A stretch of DNA of 64,000 bases, from the NCBI RefSeq assembly GCF_004745945.1, contig NZ_SRLE01000012.1, positions 62,001-126,000 on the forward strand, in the 5' to 3' direction. The translations under genes and the position numbers were made by a program. The DNA is from Mangrovimicrobium sediminis (GTDB lineage: Bacteria; Pseudomonadota; Gammaproteobacteria; Pseudomonadales; Halieaceae). A model generated the notes under the pieces. It was not told where the DNA came from, ran no database searches, and saw only the letters and a list, made by a program, of their open reading frames with translations. Below are positions 42,069 through 50,395 of the stretch, piece after piece. The first letter of the stretch is position 1, and each line of letters starts with the position of its first letter.

Positions 42069-42134
42069 CAACTTCGCCTCCGGACGCTTATTTGCAACTG
42101 TGCCTCCGTACGCGTTGTTACAACTGTGCCTCCG
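42069..42134. repeat. Tandem 26-bp repeat (CAACTGTGCCTCCG core) over the PLD gene end
   Basis: Copies begin at 42069, 42095 and 42121, and a decayed copy at 42043. The last copy is coding sequence for the C-terminus PEAQL of the PLD lipoprotein, and the stop codon (42118-42120) lies at a unit junction. The earlier copies are non-coding. Confidence 0.85.
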
Positions 42135-43704
42135 GCACGATCCAGGACAGCACGCGGGTGGAAAAGCGCTTCCACCAGGTCGTGTCCGGTTCCTTGTACA
42201 CCACGCGCTCCACCCCCGATTCCCGGGTCAGCCACTGCAGCTTGCCGGCGTCGTCCAGTTGCACCCGGTAGGCCACCTGCAGTGCCCAGTCGTCGAAGTC
42301 CGCGGCCATGGCCGACGCTTGCAGCGGGCTGAGGAAATAGGCGCCGAGTTCCGTATTGAGCGCTACGGAACGTCCGTCCAGGTTGAACGAGCCGACAAAC
42401 ACGTAGGTGGCGTCGAAGACAAAGAACTTGGCGTGCAGGCTGGAGCGCGAGGCGCCGATGCGGGTGCGCTCGCCGCCGTCCAGGCGCTCCTGGGAGGCGC
42501 GGAATTCGTAGAGCTCGACGCCGCCGCGCACCAGGTCGTCGCGGTAGCGCATGTAGCCGGCGTGGACCAGGCTGACGTCGTTGGCCTGCAGCGAGTTGGT
42601 GAGGATGCGCACGCGCACGCCGCGCGCGACCATGTCCGTCAGGTAGCGGGTGAACTGCTTGCCGGGTACAAAATAGGGCGAGACGATGATCAGGTCGTGG
42701 CGGGTCAGGTCCAGGCCCTGCCGGAGCTTTGGCGCCAGATGGGTCTCGTCGCCGACCTCGCTCGCGGTCACCTTGTCCGGCTGGTCGTAAGCCAGCAGCC
42801 AGTCCGACCAGACAAAGTCCAACTCGGCCAGCGAACTCACCTGGGCCAGCCGGAACTGGGTCAGCACCCCGGCGTACTCGGACTGCTGCGCCTGTTCGAG
42901 ATTGCGCGCCGCGGCGGCGCGCAGTGCCTCCAGGTCCTGGGCGGTGACCGGCTGCGGCCAGTCGAAGGCGTCGATGGGGTAGGCCCAGCGGCTGTTCCAG
43001 TACAGGTCGAACTGGGCGGAGATCTCCTGCACGATGGGGCCGACGGCGAGGGCGTCCATGTCGCCGAAGCCCATCTCGGTCCCCGCCTGGAAATACTCGT
43101 CGCCGATATTGCGCCCGCCGAACACGCTCACCTGGTTGTCGGCGGTGAGGGTCTTGTTGTGCATGCGGCGGTTGATGCGCGCGGTATCGGCGACGAAGTC
43201 CTCAGCGCGGGCACTGCGGTTGGCGAAGGGGTTGAACAGGCGCACGGAAAAATTCGGGTGGCTGTCGAGCACGCGCAGCAGGTGGTCCTTGCCGGCGGTG
43301 TCGAGGTCGTCGAGTAGCAGGCGCACGCGCACCCCGCGGTCCGCGGCGGCCAGCAACTGCCCGGCCAGCACGTTGCCGGTGAGGTCCTTGTGCCAGATGT
43401 AGTACTGCACATCCAGCGAGCGCTCGGCCCCGGCGATCATGCGCAGTCGCGCGAGGAAGGCGTTTTCGCCGTCGGGCAGTGTCTTGAAGCCGGACTGCTG
43501 CGGGTGGCTCTCCAGCATGCCGCGGACAGTGCGGCCGAAGGTGGTATCCGCGTCGGCACTGATGGCGTGGCTGGTGTCGCGTCCCTCCAGCACCGGCAGT
43601 GAACTGCAGGCCGCCAGACCCAGGATCAGGCACAAGTTCAGCACCAGCAGTGCCAGGCGGGCTGGTAGCGCGAAACATTGTGGGGCGGCGGGCGCCTGTG
43701 GCAT
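42118..43704 (-). CDS. Phospholipase D family lipoprotein (cardiolipin-synthase-like)
   Basis: A 528-residue lipoprotein. The signal peptide ends LGLAACSS (lipobox Cys). Two HKD-type catalytic motifs are present: HNKTLTADNQVSVFGGRNIG and HAKFFVFDATYVFVGSFNLD, each H-x-K-x4-D. Around them are YIWHKDLTGNVLAGQLLAAA and YFVPGKQFTRYL. The family includes periplasmic phosphatidyltransferases and cardiolipin synthases (ClsC-like), so a role in phospholipid remodelling is likely. The ATG at 43704 has CGGAG 8 bases upstream; an ATG at 43734 lacks a ribosome site. Confidence 0.9.
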   Translation of the reverse strand: MPQAPAAPQCFALPARLALLVLNLCLILGLAACSSLPVLEGRDTSHAISADADTTFGRTVRGMLESHPQQSGFKTLPDGENAFLARLRMIAGAERSLDVQYYIWHKDLTGNVLAGQLLAAADRGVRVRLLLDDLDTAGKDHLLRVLDSHPNFSVRLFNPFANRSARAEDFVADTARINRRMHNKTLTADNQVSVFGGRNIGDEYFQAGTEMGFGDMDALAVGPIVQEISAQFDLYWNSRWAYPIDAFDWPQPVTAQDLEALRAAAARNLEQAQQSEYAGVLTQFRLAQVSSLAELDFVWSDWLLAYDQPDKVTASEVGDETHLAPKLRQGLDLTRHDLIIVSPYFVPGKQFTRYLTDMVARGVRVRILTNSLQANDVSLVHAGYMRYRDDLVRGGVELYEFRASQERLDGGERTRIGASRSSLHAKFFVFDATYVFVGSFNLDGRSVALNTELGAYFLSPLQASAMAADFDDWALQVAYRVQLDDAGKLQWLTRESGVERVVYKEPDTTWWKRFSTRVLSWIVPEAQL

Positions 43705-43745
43705 GGCTTGGCTCCGGGGTTGAGTAAGCAGCATAGCGGACGCGG

Positions 43746-44720
43746 CTAGCTGCTGCTCAATACATCCACCAGTTTCAGCAGTTCCGCCGCGATCGGTTTT
43801 TGCGTGTGGATCGCCTGCTCGAAGGGCGTGTGCGTAATACGGTCGTTGCACACACCGAGCATCACACCGCTGGCGCCGCCGACCAGCGCCTCCACCGCGG
43901 CGTTACCCAGGCGCGAGGCCAACAGGCGGTCCGCCGCAGTGGGCGCGCCGCCGCGCTGCACGTGGCCCAGCTTGGACACGCGGATGTCCAGGGCCGGCAG
44001 TTCCTCGCCGACGCGGGCGGCAATCACCTCGGCGTCGCCCAGGGCGCCGCCCTCGGCGACGATCACGATAAACGAGGTTTTGTCGTGATCGCGCCCGCGG
44101 TTCAGGGCGGCGATCAACTGTTCGATGGACGTCGCCGTCTCCGGCACCATGACGAACTCGGCGCCACCGCCGATGCCGCAGTGGATGGCGATATGCCCGG
44201 CGTGGTGGCCCATGACCTCGATGAAAAACACGCGGTCGTGGGAGTTGGCGGTGTCGCGCACCTTGTCGATGGCATCCAGCGCGGTGTTGATGGCGGTGTC
44301 GAAGCCGATGGTGAAGTCCGAGCCGTACAGGTCGTTGTCGATGGTGGCGGGCGCACCGACGATGGGGATGCCGTGCTCGCGGCTGAACACTTCGGCGCCG
44401 GTGAAGGTGCCGTCGCCGCCGATCGCCACCAGGCCCTCGATGCCCCACTGCTGCAGGTGTGCCCAGGCGCGGGCGCGGCCCTCGGCGGTGGCGAACTCCG
44501 GCGAGCGCGCGGTTTTCAACAGGGTGCCGCCGCGTTGCAGCATGTTGCTGACCGCGGCCGGGTCCAGGGCGCGGATGTCACCGGCGATCATGCCCCGGTA
44601 GCCGTGGCGAATGCCGAATACCTCGAGTCCATCGGCGCAGGCGGTTTTCACCACCGCGCGCAGGCACGCGTTCATGCCCGGCGCATCGCCACCCGAGGTA
44701 AACACTCCGATTCTTTTCAT
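43746..44720 (-). CDS. pfkA: 6-phosphofructokinase
   Basis: A 324-residue ATP-dependent phosphofructokinase of glycolysis, phosphorylating fructose 6-phosphate. The start MKRIGVFTSGGDAPGMNACL, VAIGGDGTFTGAEV (Gly after the Asp, the ATP-type signature) and GAPATIDNDLYGSDFTIGFD with the catalytic Asp are canonical. VMGHHAGHIAIHCGI and KLGHVQRGGAPTAADRLLAS complete the set. Length matches E. coli PfkA (320). It is a single gene 41 bases downstream of the PLD gene region on the same strand, each with its own start site. Confidence 0.97.
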   Translation of the reverse strand: MKRIGVFTSGGDAPGMNACLRAVVKTACADGLEVFGIRHGYRGMIAGDIRALDPAAVSNMLQRGGTLLKTARSPEFATAEGRARAWAHLQQWGIEGLVAIGGDGTFTGAEVFSREHGIPIVGAPATIDNDLYGSDFTIGFDTAINTALDAIDKVRDTANSHDRVFFIEVMGHHAGHIAIHCGIGGGAEFVMVPETATSIEQLIAALNRGRDHDKTSFIVIVAEGGALGDAEVIAARVGEELPALDIRVSKLGHVQRGGAPTAADRLLASRLGNAAVEALVGGASGVMLGVCNDRITHTPFEQAIHTQKPIAAELLKLVDVLSSS

Positions 44721-44783
44721 AACAACACTACCAACACGTCCAGGGAGAGGCGCGCCCGGGCGCCGCGGTGACAGGGGCGGGTT

Positions 44784-45191
44784 TCAGGATTGCTCCTGGA
44801 ACACCTCCACACCCTCGGGGATCTGGAACCACGCTTGCTTCTGGCTCACCCAGATATGCGCGGTGGGCTCGATGATGCTGGTGTCGTCCAACGTGGCCGG
44901 CTTGAGTTTGATGCGCCCCGGGTCGGCGGGGTTGAAGTGGTAGATACGGTTGCCGCAGGTGGGGCAGAACTTCGCCGCGTTGATGTTGCCGCTGTCGGAA
45001 CTGCGTTCCCAGTGCGCGAGCTCGCCCTGGAACTCGATGGCGTCAGTCTCCACCAGGGCGGTAATGGAAAAGGCGCTGGTGGAGAGTTTCTGGCACTCGC
45101 GGCAGTGACAGGCGATCACCTTCATCGGCGGCTTGAGCAACTGGTAGGTGACGCCGCCGCACTGGCAGGCCCCTCGCATCGGGTAGGTCAT
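44784..45191 (-). CDS. GFA family (glutathione-dependent formaldehyde-activating-like) protein
   Basis: A 135-residue small zinc protein. Cys motifs are MRGACQCGGVTYQL, IACHCRECQKLSTSAFS and FCPTCGNRIYHFNP, the seven-Cys set of the GFA fold. The family binds two zinc ions and was named for formaldehyde-glutathione chemistry, but most members are of unknown function. It starts at 45191 beyond the 19-bp tandem repeat. Confidence 0.93.
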   Translation of the reverse strand: MTYPMRGACQCGGVTYQLLKPPMKVIACHCRECQKLSTSAFSITALVETDAIEFQGELAHWERSSDSGNINAAKFCPTCGNRIYHFNPADPGRIKLKPATLDDTSIIEPTAHIWVSQKQAWFQIPEGVEVFQEQS

Positions 45192-45220
45192 GGGAACGGG
45201 TTTCCTTACGTTACATTGGC

Positions 45221-45270
45221 AACAACAGGCTAGTTCGGGAACAACAGGTTACTTCGGGAACAACAGTACC
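45221..45270. repeat. Tandem 19-bp repeat over the end of the beta-barrel gene
   Basis: AACAACAGGCTAGTTCGGG (45221-45239), AACAACAGGTTACTTCGGG (45240-45258) and a third start AACAACAGTACC (45259-45270). The second unit contains the stop codon (TTA, 45249-45251) of the gene at 45249-46073. Confidence 0.9.
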
Positions 45271-46073
45271 AGCACCAGGCGCAGGGAGAAATCCTCCGGG
45301 CCGTTGGGCGCGCTCTGTGCCCAGTAACGGCCGAACGCGCCGAACTGGATCGCCTGCGTGCCGATGCGCGTCACCTTGGATACACCCACCTGTACCGGCA
45401 CGCTCCAGCGCTCGGATTCCCAGTCATAGGTGGACTCCGTCTGCAGCACGTAGCTGTAGCCGGTGGGCGTGGTGAAGGTGAGGAACGGCTGCAGGAAGGT
45501 GGCGTTGACGTCGCCGCGGTCGTCGTCACCGGCGAAGGACCACAGGTGGTTGGCAAGGCCGCCGTAGGTCCAGCCGCCGCTTTGCTTGAGGGCCACGGCG
45601 GTGGGGCCGGCGCCCCACTGGTCAGCGCCGAGCAGTTTGTCGGTAGCGGTGGGCAGCAGCATGACCGGCCCGGCGCCCCAGATCCAGCCGCTGTCAGTGG
45701 GCGCCTTGGGCGAGAAGAACACGCTCTGTACGGTGTCGCCGAGGCCCGACTGGCTGCCCGCACCTGGGGCGATGTCGTCCTGCCAGACCAGCGGCAGGAT
45801 GGTGCGCGAGATCAGGTTCCAGTCCTCGTTCATGGACACGGGGATGACCGGCTGTACATTCAGCGTCACCCGCTCGCCGTCGTTCTCCGGCCCGATATTC
45901 GAGTCGAAATTGAGCTGGAACGGCACGCTGATCAGCGCGGCGATGGGATTGGCCAGCTGCTTGGCGAGGTCTTCCTGGCTCTGTGCCGTGGCGAGCGCGG
46001 CGGGCAGTGACAGCAGCAGGGCCAGTGCCAGGGGCAGTAGCGCTCGCTGGCGGCGGATGCGGGGCTTGGCCAT
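45249..46073 (-). CDS. Outer-membrane beta-barrel protein (transporter-like)
   Basis: A 274-residue exported protein with a signal peptide (about 1-30, ending TAQS). LAKQLANPIAALISVPFQLN is followed by alternating amphipathic strands and a C-terminal aromatic/hydrophobic strand ending LVLVLLFPK. The segment ISVPFQLNFDSNIGP and the GLGDTVQSVFFSPKAP block match a family usually annotated as outer-membrane transporter/neuromedin-U-like. Function is unknown. It is followed on the minus strand by the GFA gene and preceded by the amidohydrolase lipoprotein. Confidence 0.85.
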   Translation of the reverse strand: MAKPRIRRQRALLPLALALLLSLPAALATAQSQEDLAKQLANPIAALISVPFQLNFDSNIGPENDGERVTLNVQPVIPVSMNEDWNLISRTILPLVWQDDIAPGAGSQSGLGDTVQSVFFSPKAPTDSGWIWGAGPVMLLPTATDKLLGADQWGAGPTAVALKQSGGWTYGGLANHLWSFAGDDDRGDVNATFLQPFLTFTTPTGYSYVLQTESTYDWESERWSVPVQVGVSKVTRIGTQAIQFGAFGRYWAQSAPNGPEDFSLRLVLVLLFPK

Positions 46074-46085
46074 TGTCTCCTCCTC

Positions 46086-46126
46086 CGTGGATGGATCTGT
46101 GGCTACTTCGTGGATGGATCTGTGGC
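46086..46126. repeat. Tandem 23-bp duplication over the end of the amidohydrolase gene
   Basis: CGTGGATGGATCTGTGG at 46086 recurs at 46109 (period 23). The copy at 46109 encodes the C-terminal DPST, and the stop codon CTA (46103-46105) lies inside the first unit. Confidence 0.9.
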
Positions 46127-48067
46127 GGCGTCCGGTGTTGGCGAGCCTCCTACGGCGTGTTTCACGCTTTCCAGCAACGGGTAGTCCGTGGCCAGGGAGG
46201 TACCGGGGGGGAAGTCACTGTGGAAGCCCTGGGCATCGGCATCCTCGAAGTCACTGTACACCACGGTGTCCTCCTTGATCGTCGCCTTGACCCGTAGGGA
46301 GTCCAGTTGTTCCGGGTCGATGGCGGTGGGGTCGTCCGAGAGCACGACGAAGTCCGCCAGCTTGCCGACTTCGATAGAGCCCTTGTCGTGTTCCTCGAAG
46401 TGCTGCCAGGCGGGCCACAGGGTCATGGCTTTCAGGGCGGTCATCACGTCTACACGGTGCGCGGGGCCGAGGATGTCGCCGGAGCGTGTGCGCCGGGTGA
46501 CCGTGGCGTCGAGCACGCGCATGCTGTCCGGCAGGGCGACCGGGGCGTCGTGGTGGGTGCCGAACATCATGCCGCGCTGCATCAGCCAGCCGGTGGGGGA
46601 GATGTTGTCTGCATTGACCGGGCCGACCGTGTGCTCGCGGTGCCAGTCGCCCCAGTAGAAGGTGTGCATGGGGAACAGGGAGGGGAACACGCCCAGGCGC
46701 CGGTAGGCGTCGACGTGGTCCTCGCGGGTGAACTGGCCGTGGATGATCACCGGCCGGCGGTCGGCCATGCCGTACTTGTCGGTGGCCGCCTGCAGCGCGG
46801 CGATGAGCATGTCCGCCGCGCCCTCGCCGTTGGCGTGGGTGAGCAATTGCACACCGTTGACGTAGGCCCAATCCACCGCGTCGACGACCTGTTCCATGCT
46901 GGCGGCGGCATAGCCGTGATAACCCGGCGCATAGTCGCCCACCGGCGCGTAGTAGGGGCGGTCGCGCAATGCGGTGAAGCCCTGCGGCGAGCCGTCGATG
47001 GTCAGCTTGGCGCCGCCGATACGCACGCGGTTGCGGTAGCTGCCGGAGACATGCTTGAGAATCCCCTCGCGGTCGATAAGCACATCCGGGTAGACCACCA
47101 GGTCGATGGCGAGCAGTTGTTGTTCGCCGGCGGCGAGGGCGGCGTTCATGATGCCCGGTACGGCGCGGCCCTCCTGCGCCGTGGTGTAGCCGTAGCTGGC
47201 CCACAGGCCGCTGCCGGCTTTGGCAAAGGCCAGCAGACCCTCCTCGCCGAGGCCGCCGAGTAGCGCAGGTCCGTTGCCGAAGAAGGCGTTCTCCTCGAGC
47301 ACACCGTTGGGTGCGCCGTCGGCATCGCGGCGGATGACGCCCCCGGCCGGGTCGGCGGAGCTGGCATCCAGCCCCATCTTCTCCAGCCCGCGGGAGTTGA
47401 CCGAGGCGAGGTGGCCGGACTGGTGGATGATCAGCACGGGCACGTCGGTGGACACGCGGTCCAGGTCCTCGCGGGTGGGGTGGCGCACTTCGGCCAGCTG
47501 GGATTGGTCGTAGCCAAAGCCGATGATCAGGTCGATCTTGTCGATGATGTCCGCGTGGCCGTCGGCCCAGGTTTGCAGGGTGCTGACCAGGCTGTCGATG
47601 TCGCGCACCTCGCCGTCCGGCGGGGACAGCAGGTTGGCGGACAGCGCCTGCAGCCCGCCGAGGATGACATGGCCGTGGCTGTCGACGAAGCCGGGCAGCA
47701 TCGTCATGCCGCCGAGGTCGAAGTCGAGGGTGTCTGCACCGCGAAAACGCGCCATTTCCGCGCGGTCGCCGACCGCCACGATGCGTCCTGAACGCACCGC
47801 AACCGCCTCGGCGCGCGGCGCGTTGTCGTCGATGGTGAGGATGGTGCCGCCGCTGTAGATGGTGTCCGCGGGTTTTGTCTTTGCCGTGCGCGGGAGGTTT
47901 GTCTCCGGGCGGCTGGCGCTGTCGTCAGCCACTGTTGCGGCGTCCGCAGCGGGACTTTCCTGCGCGACCTTGCCCTCGTCCGATGGGGTGTCGTGGCAGC
48001 CGCCGAGCAGCAAGGCGAAAGTGACGATGAATGCTGGCGCAAAGCGCGTGGTCCGGTAGCCTCGCAT
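46103..48067 (-). CDS. Amidohydrolase lipoprotein (YtcJ-like)
   Basis: A 654-residue exported hydrolase. The signal peptide ends LLLGGCHD (lipobox Cys). The amidohydrolase-3 fold has DTIYSGGTILTIDDNAPRAE, metal motif FVDSHGHVILGG, QLLTHANGEGAADMLIAALQ and FGTHHDAPVALPDSMRVLDA. It closes with KGSIEVGKLADFVVLSDDP. YtcJ-like enzymes hydrolyse amide or carbamate compounds of undefined identity. The long Ala/Asp/Thr-rich linker after the lipobox is a typical tether. The gene has a 23-bp tandem duplication at its 3' end. Confidence 0.92.
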   Translation of the reverse strand: MRGYRTTRFAPAFIVTFALLLGGCHDTPSDEGKVAQESPAADAATVADDSASRPETNLPRTAKTKPADTIYSGGTILTIDDNAPRAEAVAVRSGRIVAVGDRAEMARFRGADTLDFDLGGMTMLPGFVDSHGHVILGGLQALSANLLSPPDGEVRDIDSLVSTLQTWADGHADIIDKIDLIIGFGYDQSQLAEVRHPTREDLDRVSTDVPVLIIHQSGHLASVNSRGLEKMGLDASSADPAGGVIRRDADGAPNGVLEENAFFGNGPALLGGLGEEGLLAFAKAGSGLWASYGYTTAQEGRAVPGIMNAALAAGEQQLLAIDLVVYPDVLIDREGILKHVSGSYRNRVRIGGAKLTIDGSPQGFTALRDRPYYAPVGDYAPGYHGYAAASMEQVVDAVDWAYVNGVQLLTHANGEGAADMLIAALQAATDKYGMADRRPVIIHGQFTREDHVDAYRRLGVFPSLFPMHTFYWGDWHREHTVGPVNADNISPTGWLMQRGMMFGTHHDAPVALPDSMRVLDATVTRRTRSGDILGPAHRVDVMTALKAMTLWPAWQHFEEHDKGSIEVGKLADFVVLSDDPTAIDPEQLDSLRVKATIKEDTVVYSDFEDADAQGFHSDFPPGTSLATDYPLLESVKHAVGGSPTPDAATDPSTK

Positions 48068-48185
48068 GGAGTCCCCCCTGGTGTGGACTGGGTTTCATAA
48101 GCGGTCGGCGCCGCTCAGGTCCACGCCAAGTATAGCCGGGTCTGGCGACCAGGCAGTGACGTATGTCAGGGGATAGACGCGGGCC

Positions 48186-48899
48186 TCAGGGCGGCTCGCT
48201 TCGCGGCTCGTCGGCGCGCAGCCAGTAGACCAGGGCGTAGACCACCGGGGTGTCGCAGATGGCGATGCCGACCTTGAACATCCAGTAGCCGAGGGTCATG
48301 GCGATGAACTCCGACAGCGCCATGCGCTCCTCGGCAAACAGCCAGAAGGCGATGCCGTTGAACACCAGCGAGTCGAGCAGCTGCGAGCCGACGGTGGAGA
48401 GGTTGTTGCGCAGCCACAGGTGGCGCCCGCCGGTGCGCCGCCGCCAGAACTCGAAGGCCCAGACGTCGTGGCTCTGGGCGACCAGGTAGGCGGCCAGGGA
48501 GGCGACCACGATCAGTGGTACGGCGCCGAGCACCGTGCTGAAGGCGGCCTGGTCCTGGTAGTAGGGGGAGGGCGGCAGCGCCACCGCCAGCTGCGACATG
48601 CCCAGCACCAGTACGTTGGCGCCGAAGCCCAGCCAGACCACCAGCTGGGCGCGGCGGCGGCCGAAGATCTCGCCGACCACGTCGGTCACCGGGAAGGTCA
48701 GCCAGTAGGCCATGATGCCGCCGGAGATGGTCAGGCCAGCGAAGCTCCACAACTTGGCGCTGACCACGTTGATGAAGCTCATGCAGGCGATGAACATGGT
48801 CAGCAGGATGATGAACTTCAGCTCGCGGCGCGGTAGTTCGCGATGCTCGGGCAGGTGGCTGGCGTCGTGGGCGTCGGTGTTCGGGGTGTGAGTGTTCAC
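48186..48899 (-). CDS. yhhQ: Queuosine precursor transporter
   Basis: A 237-residue inner-membrane protein with about six helices, matching the YhhQ/QueT-like family that takes up preQ0/preQ1 for queuosine tRNA modification. Family blocks are LLTMFIACMSFINVVSAKLW, GGIMAYWLTFPVTDVVGEIF and RAQLVVWLGFGANVLVLGMS. A DVWAFEFWRRRTGGRHLWLR loop and GSQLLDSLVFNGIAFWLFAE follow. The start is GTG at 48899, with no clear ribosome site. The N-terminus (NTHTPNTDAHD) arises in part from the 30-bp tandem duplication at 48871-48916. Confidence 0.93.
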   Translation of the reverse strand: MNTHTPNTDAHDASHLPEHRELPRRELKFIILLTMFIACMSFINVVSAKLWSFAGLTISGGIMAYWLTFPVTDVVGEIFGRRRAQLVVWLGFGANVLVLGMSQLAVALPPSPYYQDQAAFSTVLGAVPLIVVASLAAYLVAQSHDVWAFEFWRRRTGGRHLWLRNNLSTVGSQLLDSLVFNGIAFWLFAEERMALSEFIAMTLGYWMFKVGIAICDTPVVYALVYWLRADEPRSEPP

Positions 48900-48916
48900 G
48901 GCGTCGGTGTTCAGGG
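48871..48916. repeat. Tandem 30-bp duplication at the 5-FCL stop/yhhQ start junction
   Basis: GCGTCGGTGTTC(G/A)GGG occurs at 48871 and again at 48901 (period 30). The second copy includes the stop codon of the gene at 48911-49684; in the first copy the stop is mutated and the unit encodes part of the yhhQ N-terminus. Confidence 0.85.
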
Positions 48917-49684
48917 CGAGAGCCTCGCGCGCAGGGCGGACAGGAAGGGAATGGCGGCGAACTGGTCCGGTTGTACCGCATCCCAGTCCAGTTGCCCCGG
49001 CCGCGGGTAGGGCGAGCGCGTCTCGATGCAGCGCTCGGGGGTGATGATCCAGTCCAGCGGGGTGTCGTGGGGCTGCATGACGATCTCGGCGTCCTCGACC
49101 AGTTGCGCCTCGTGCACCGTGGTTACCACCGGCACGCCCGGACGCAACAGCCCGAGTTCGCGGAAGATGCCCATCTCCAGATCGGCGAAGCCCGCACCCT
49201 TGCCGGTGCGCCCGCCGCTGGGGCTGACCGCGACGCAGCCCACCGCGCAGATGTCCATCGGCGCCATCTGCTCGAACTCCACGCGCTCGCCGTGGGCGAG
49301 GGCGCCCTCGGAATACATCACGTCCTCGAACGGGATGCCCGCTGCCGTGAGCGCCGCCGGGTCCAGGTGAATGAACGGGAACTCCGCGGTCAGCTCGGGC
49401 ACCGGCGTGTACACCCGCTTGCCCTCTTTTAGTGCCTGCAGGCGCACCCAGGCCTGGCCGCGGTCCGGGTTGCACTTGACCACCTGCGCGCTGGCCCAGA
49501 ACGGCAGGGCGGCGAGTTGCAGGGCAGCCTGGTCGGCGCCGACAAAGTCCGGGATGGCGCTGTAGGGGCTGCCGACCGCGTAGCCCTGCTCATCCAGCGT
49601 GCGCCACACGCGCTGGCGCAGCGCGTCCTTGCCGGCGTGGCGACCGCGCCAGCGGCCGTCACGAATTGTCGTCCCCTCGGTCAT
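48911..49684 (-). CDS. 5-formyltetrahydrofolate cyclo-ligase family protein
   Basis: A 257-residue protein of the MTHFS superfamily, which makes 5,10-methenyl-THF from 5-formyl-THF with ATP. RHAGKDALRQRVWRTLDEQ is the N-terminal helix, VVKCNPDRGQAWVRLQALKE matches the substrate lid, and GRTGKGAGFADLEMGIF is the conserved nucleotide-binding block. PLDWIITPERCIETRS is the C-terminal strand. It is longer than the usual cyclo-ligase (about 190), placing it in a related but less studied group. AGGGGAAG precedes the ATG at 49684. Confidence 0.88.
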   Translation of the reverse strand: MTEGTTIRDGRWRGRHAGKDALRQRVWRTLDEQGYAVGSPYSAIPDFVGADQAALQLAALPFWASAQVVKCNPDRGQAWVRLQALKEGKRVYTPVPELTAEFPFIHLDPAALTAAGIPFEDVMYSEGALAHGERVEFEQMAPMDICAVGCVAVSPSGGRTGKGAGFADLEMGIFRELGLLRPGVPVVTTVHEAQLVEDAEIVMQPHDTPLDWIITPERCIETRSPYPRPGQLDWDAVQPDQFAAIPFLSALRARLSP

Positions 49685-49755
49685 GCTTTTGCTTCCCCTG
49701 ATTTTGTTGCCAGGGGTGATGCAAGAGCTGTACCAATGAAATCCTGTCCGGGCGG

Positions 49756-50226
49756 TCAGGTTTCCAGTTGGGCGTTCATGGACTCGGCGCGGGCGCGCAG
49801 TTCCTCCGGGGTGAGGTCTTCCTTGTGGGTGGCGAGGAACCACATGTGGCCGAAGGGATCGCGCAGGGTACCGGTGCGGTCGCCGTAGAACTGGTCTGCC
49901 ACTGGCTGCAGCTCGGTGGCGCCCGCCTGCAGGGCCTGCGCGAACACCGCATCCACGTCCTCGACATACAGGTGGATGCCGACCGCCGTGCCGCCGATTT
50001 CACTGGCGCTGGGGAAGTCGATCTCCGGGCAGGCATCGGCCAGCATGAGGACCGAGTCGCCGATCTGTAATTCGGCGTGGCCCAGGCGGCCGTCGGGCAT
50101 CTCCATGTGGAAACGCTCCTGGGCGCCGAAGGCCTGCGTGTAGAACTCGAGAGCCCTGGCGGCTCCCGTGATGCTCAGGTAGGGGGTGATGCTGTGGTAA
50201 CCGTCGGGGGTGGGTTTGGGCGGCAT
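49756..50226 (-). CDS. VOC family protein (glyoxalase/bleomycin-resistance-like)
   Basis: A 156-residue vicinal-oxygen-chelate protein of the PhnB-like subgroup. SITPYLSITGAARALEFYTQ, GAQERFHMEMPDGRLGHAEL (His and Glu positions) and HLYVEDVDAVFAQALQAGAT are typical. QFYGDRTGTLRDPFGHMWFL supplies the late aromatic and His residues. Function in the cell is unknown. It is divergent from the alcohol dehydrogenase gene at 50396, with 169 bases between. Confidence 0.93.
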   Translation of the reverse strand: MPPKPTPDGYHSITPYLSITGAARALEFYTQAFGAQERFHMEMPDGRLGHAELQIGDSVLMLADACPEIDFPSASEIGGTAVGIHLYVEDVDAVFAQALQAGATELQPVADQFYGDRTGTLRDPFGHMWFLATHKEDLTPEELRARAESMNAQLET

Positions 50227-50395
50227 GCTGGACTCCGTGGTGTTGGGCGTTGGTCGGGCCGGTGGATTCCCGGAGAGGTGTTCTCGCGGGGGTCGTCATC
50301 ACTATAGCTGCTGGTTGGCCGGGAAATGTGAATTCGCAGCGCAAGCGCCCATCGTTGGTGGCATGCTGTGAATGAAGGAATAAGGAGGTACAGCC

